Shown here in pieces: positions 62,147-64,000 of a stretch of 64,000 bases of DNA (position 1 is the first letter of the stretch; each line of letters opens with the position of its first letter). The position numbers and the translations under genes are program-made. Origin of the DNA: Roseovarius faecimaris (lineage in GTDB: Bacteria; Pseudomonadota; Alphaproteobacteria; Rhodobacterales; Rhodobacteraceae); the NCBI RefSeq assembly GCF_009762325.1, contig NZ_CP034348.1, positions 378,501 to 442,500 of the forward strand, written 5' to 3'. The notes below the pieces were generated by a model. It was not told the origin of the DNA. It ran no database searches and saw only the letters and a program-made list of their open reading frames with translations.

Positions 62147-62382
62147 GGGTTTCCTTTCGGCGTTAGATTGAGGCGAAGACTTGCACGGAGGTGTCTGAAG
62201 CCGCGAAACGGCTTTACCTCTTACCCTGACAGTAAAGAACCGGACGGGGGCTAACCTCGATCAGCTTCATCCCGCGCGGGTTCGGATAGTGTGCACTCAA
62301 TTGCCTTGCCTTGGCGTTCTTTTCGACGTTCGCCACGACGGCGACGGCGGAAAGTCCAGCATCTTTTCAATGGAGACCCGGG

Positions 62383-62697
62383 ATGTTCATGCGTTCGACC
62401 AGATCGATGGTGACGTTATCAAATGACTTCACAATTGGCGAAAGCCAGCAGGAGCTTCCGGCCGGAACGTATGAAATCGTTGTTGAGGAAGAACTAATAC
62501 AAGGCCTCAGCTTCGAGGCTTACCGGCGCACCGCGACTTACCTGATGGTCCGGGGACGCGGCAGCAATGCGGGTCAAACGACGATGCAAATGACCACAAA
62601 CGAGGAACTCGAACATGCGATGGCATGTGATCGAGCCCTCTCCGAAACCACCAATGACAGCGAAGCGGCGCTTTCCCCGCAAAAGGACACGACATGA
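62383..62697 (+). CDS. Hypothetical protein (beta-rich, 104 residues)
   Basis: Starts at the ATG after GGAGACCCGG; an earlier ATG at 62311 has no such site. DFTIGESQQELPAGTYEIVVEEELIQG suggests a small beta-rich fold, and the C-terminus is polar. It overlaps the next gene by ATGA. No family recognised. Confidence 0.6.
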   Translation: MFMRSTRSMVTLSNDFTIGESQQELPAGTYEIVVEEELIQGLSFEAYRRTATYLMVRGRGSNAGQTTMQMTTNEELEHAMACDRALSETTNDSEAALSPQKDTT

Positions 62698-63047
62698 CAA
62701 CACCTGAATGGCTGAAACCCGGCATCTACGGCGCGCTTCTTGGCGCGGCGTTTGTCGGCATCGTTGGATTTTCCTGGGGCGGCTGGATGACCGGTGGCGG
62801 CGCAGAGGAGATGGCCAACAAGATGGCGAAAGAGGAAGTGATCGCGGCGCTTGTGCCCTTGTGCCTCGATATGTCCCGCACCGACAATGAACGCGTTGCA
62901 AAACTGGCTACGATCCGCGAGGCATCGTCATTCAAGCGGCGTGAAGCTGTTATGGAAACCGGCTGGGTGACGATGCCCGGAACAGATGGCCCGAACCGCG
63001 ATCTGGCACAGGCATGCATCGAAGGTCTCGACCTTGATGCATCGTAA
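62694..63047 (+). CDS. Small membrane-anchored hypothetical protein
   Basis: A 117-residue protein with one N-terminal membrane helix (PGIYGALLGAAFVGIVGFSW), then an Ala/Met/Lys-rich helix and a soluble part with two Cys (LVPLCLDMS and AQACIEG). The pattern suggests a periplasmic domain with a possible disulfide. It overlaps both neighbours. Confidence 0.65.
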   Translation: MTTPEWLKPGIYGALLGAAFVGIVGFSWGGWMTGGGAEEMANKMAKEEVIAALVPLCLDMSRTDNERVAKLATIREASSFKRREAVMETGWVTMPGTDGPNRDLAQACIEGLDLDAS

Positions 63048-63870
63048 TGACCTAAAACTGTCGCCTGTTTCGTCCAAGAGCGCCTTAGGCGTGCTCGCCA
63101 CGGTGTTTTTCACGGAATTCCTTGCGCTCGCCTTTGTCGCGTTCATCGCGATCGGATCGCCGTCTTTCGCCCAATCTCAATCGGCCCCGATGCCCGCGAA
63201 TGCGCGGCCCAAAAGCTATGGCGAGGGATGGGAGTGTGATCGTGGATACCGGCGTGACGGCGATGCGTGTCTTGCCATCATCGTTCCGGAGAACGCCTAT
63301 GCCACCAACCGGACCTATGGCAAGGGCTGGGAGTGTCTGCACGGATTTCAGGAGGTCGATGACGCGGCTTGTTTTGAGGTCGTCGTTCCCGAAGGCGGCT
63401 ATCTCGACCCGTCGGGACAAAGATGGAGCTGCCTTCGTGGCTACATGAAGGTCGACGACATTTGCATCGAAGTCGTTGTGCCGGACAATGCGTATCTGTC
63501 GGCTGACTCTTATGGCGCCGCTTGGCTTTGCAACCGTGGCTACCAGATCGAAGGCGACACATGCGTCGCAATCGCGGTCCCGGAGAACGCCTTTCTGAAT
63601 GGCTCCGGATACGGGCAGCCCTGGACATGTGAGCGGGGCTACTTCGAACGCGATGACACCTGCGAGGCTGTTGTCGTCCCGGAGAATGCTTATTTCGACG
63701 ATGCAAGCTATGGCCCAGGCTGGAAGTGTAATCGCGGCTTTGCAGAGTCCGACGGCGGCTGCACAGAGATCGACCTCCCCGAAAATGCGCATCTCAACCG
63801 ATCGGGAAACGGGTGGGAGTGCCATAGGAATTTTCAGCGCTCGCGAGGGCGTTGCGTCCTGAACGACTAG
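63037..63870 (+). CDS. Exported protein of seven cysteine repeats
   Basis: A 277-residue protein. A long hydrophobic signal region (about 14-46) is followed by about 60-277 made of seven repeats of about 31 residues. The consensus is W-x-C-x-R-G-Y, then acidic residues, C, hydrophobic V/P, PENAY, and a YG spacer; each repeat has two Cys, likely one disulfide each. Six repeats are full and the last is short, ending CVLND. The start MHRNDLKL lies 11 bp inside the preceding gene. The family is known to me only as uncharacterised repeat proteins; secretion and binding or structural use are inferred. Confidence 0.72.
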   Translation: MHRNDLKLSPVSSKSALGVLATVFFTEFLALAFVAFIAIGSPSFAQSQSAPMPANARPKSYGEGWECDRGYRRDGDACLAIIVPENAYATNRTYGKGWECLHGFQEVDDAACFEVVVPEGGYLDPSGQRWSCLRGYMKVDDICIEVVVPDNAYLSADSYGAAWLCNRGYQIEGDTCVAIAVPENAFLNGSGYGQPWTCERGYFERDDTCEAVVVPENAYFDDASYGPGWKCNRGFAESDGGCTEIDLPENAHLNRSGNGWECHRNFQRSRGRCVLND

Positions 63871-63959
63871 CGCTCGCAATCCAAATTGAAACACGGCTCA
63901 CCCGCCCGAATGCTTCATGTGATCGGACCCGGGAAAACCCGCTCGGCAAAGGAATAATC

Positions 63960-64000
63960 ATGGAAACGGACAATGCAGAAAACACGATGACAAGGCTGTC
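63960..64000 (+). CDS. Start of a gene cut by the window end
   Basis: ATG at 63960 with AAGGAATAATC directly upstream opens a frame beginning METDNAENTMTRL that runs off the window. Only 13 codons are visible, so the product cannot be named. Confidence 0.45.
   Translation, partial: METDNAENTMTRL

Noticed and set aside
63200-63870. CRISPR-like or DNA tandem repeat
   Set aside because: The periodicity is in the protein; the DNA repeat units are diverged and in frame with no constant spacers.
53906-64000. Duplicated tRNA-Phe end (attR)
   Set aside because: Only a 9-base partial match near 56634 was found, which is expected by chance; the boundary is not in the window.

Overview
The window is a GC-rich alphaproteobacterial chromosome segment, most likely from a marine Rhodobacteraceae (Roseobacter-group) species. 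Three things point there: the gene order rsfS-rlmH-gpmI and infA-maf-RNase E/G-yacG-tRNA-Phe, the quaternary-amine/TMAO-type gene set, and the tightly overlapping ATGA-style operons. About 53.8 kb is ordinary core chromosome. The last 10 kb starts at a tRNA-Phe gene with an adjacent integrase and has accessory character.

Layout. 1-5.2 kb: gpmI (cut by the window edge), rlmH, rsfS, a lipoprotein, a DUF2975 membrane protein with its small HTH regulator, and an MscS-type channel. 5.3-15.5 kb: a histone-deacetylase-fold hydrolase, a LysR regulator, and an operon of a betaine-class ABC importer (binding protein, ATPase, double permease), a cupin and an 801-residue DUF1989-GcvT fusion, best read as trimethylamine N-oxide import and demethylation (tmoXWV-tdm type), then an MFS transporter. 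15.6-21.0 kb: asd, a small RHH-like protein, a MuiA/DUF4139 protein, and a carbonic anhydrase-SbtA-SbtB bicarbonate module. 21.2-28.2 kb: an Hpt-like protein, an M17 aminopeptidase-NlpC/P60-ureohydrolase operon, an NYN-domain protein, cysteine synthase and a YghU-type glutathione enzyme. 28.4-35.1 kb: an M48 peptidase gene broken by an in-frame amber codon, then the mutasome genes imuA-imuB-dnaE2, with dnaE2 sitting between matching inverted repeats. 35.3-43.9 kb: YqgE, a DsbD-alpha-only protein, an RND pump with adaptor, MoaB, a phosphoesterase and a family 4 uracil-DNA glycosylase. 44.0-48.2 kb: a pyrimidine/lipid operon, pyrB-membrane protein-PH protein-(23-codon ORF)-dihydroorotase homologue-plsY-small protein; the dihydroorotase homologue lacks its metal ligands. 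48.2-53.9 kb: a sulfotransferase-like protein, glutamate-cysteine ligase, a nitrilase-family amidohydrolase behind a double palindromic operator, then infA, maf, RNase E/G, yacG and tRNA-Phe.

53.9-59.4 kb looks like an integrated element: a tyrosine recombinase next to the tRNA, two small excisionase/AlpA-like DNA-binding proteins, an HNH nuclease, unknown proteins and a second short recombinase. No duplicated tRNA end (attR) was seen inside the window, so the element's far boundary is unknown. 59.5-64 kb holds cspA, a Crp/Fnr regulator without iron-sulfur cysteines, several very small conserved-looking proteins, and a secreted protein made of seven cysteine repeats. No CRISPR array, rRNA operon or insertion-sequence transposase was seen.

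Most noteworthy for follow-up: the TMAO-type operon with its extra cupin; the non-catalytic dihydroorotase in the pyrB operon; the inverted repeats around dnaE2; the amber-interrupted M48 gene; the palindromes sharing a TG-N2-CA core; and the small-protein/Cys-repeat cluster at the right end.
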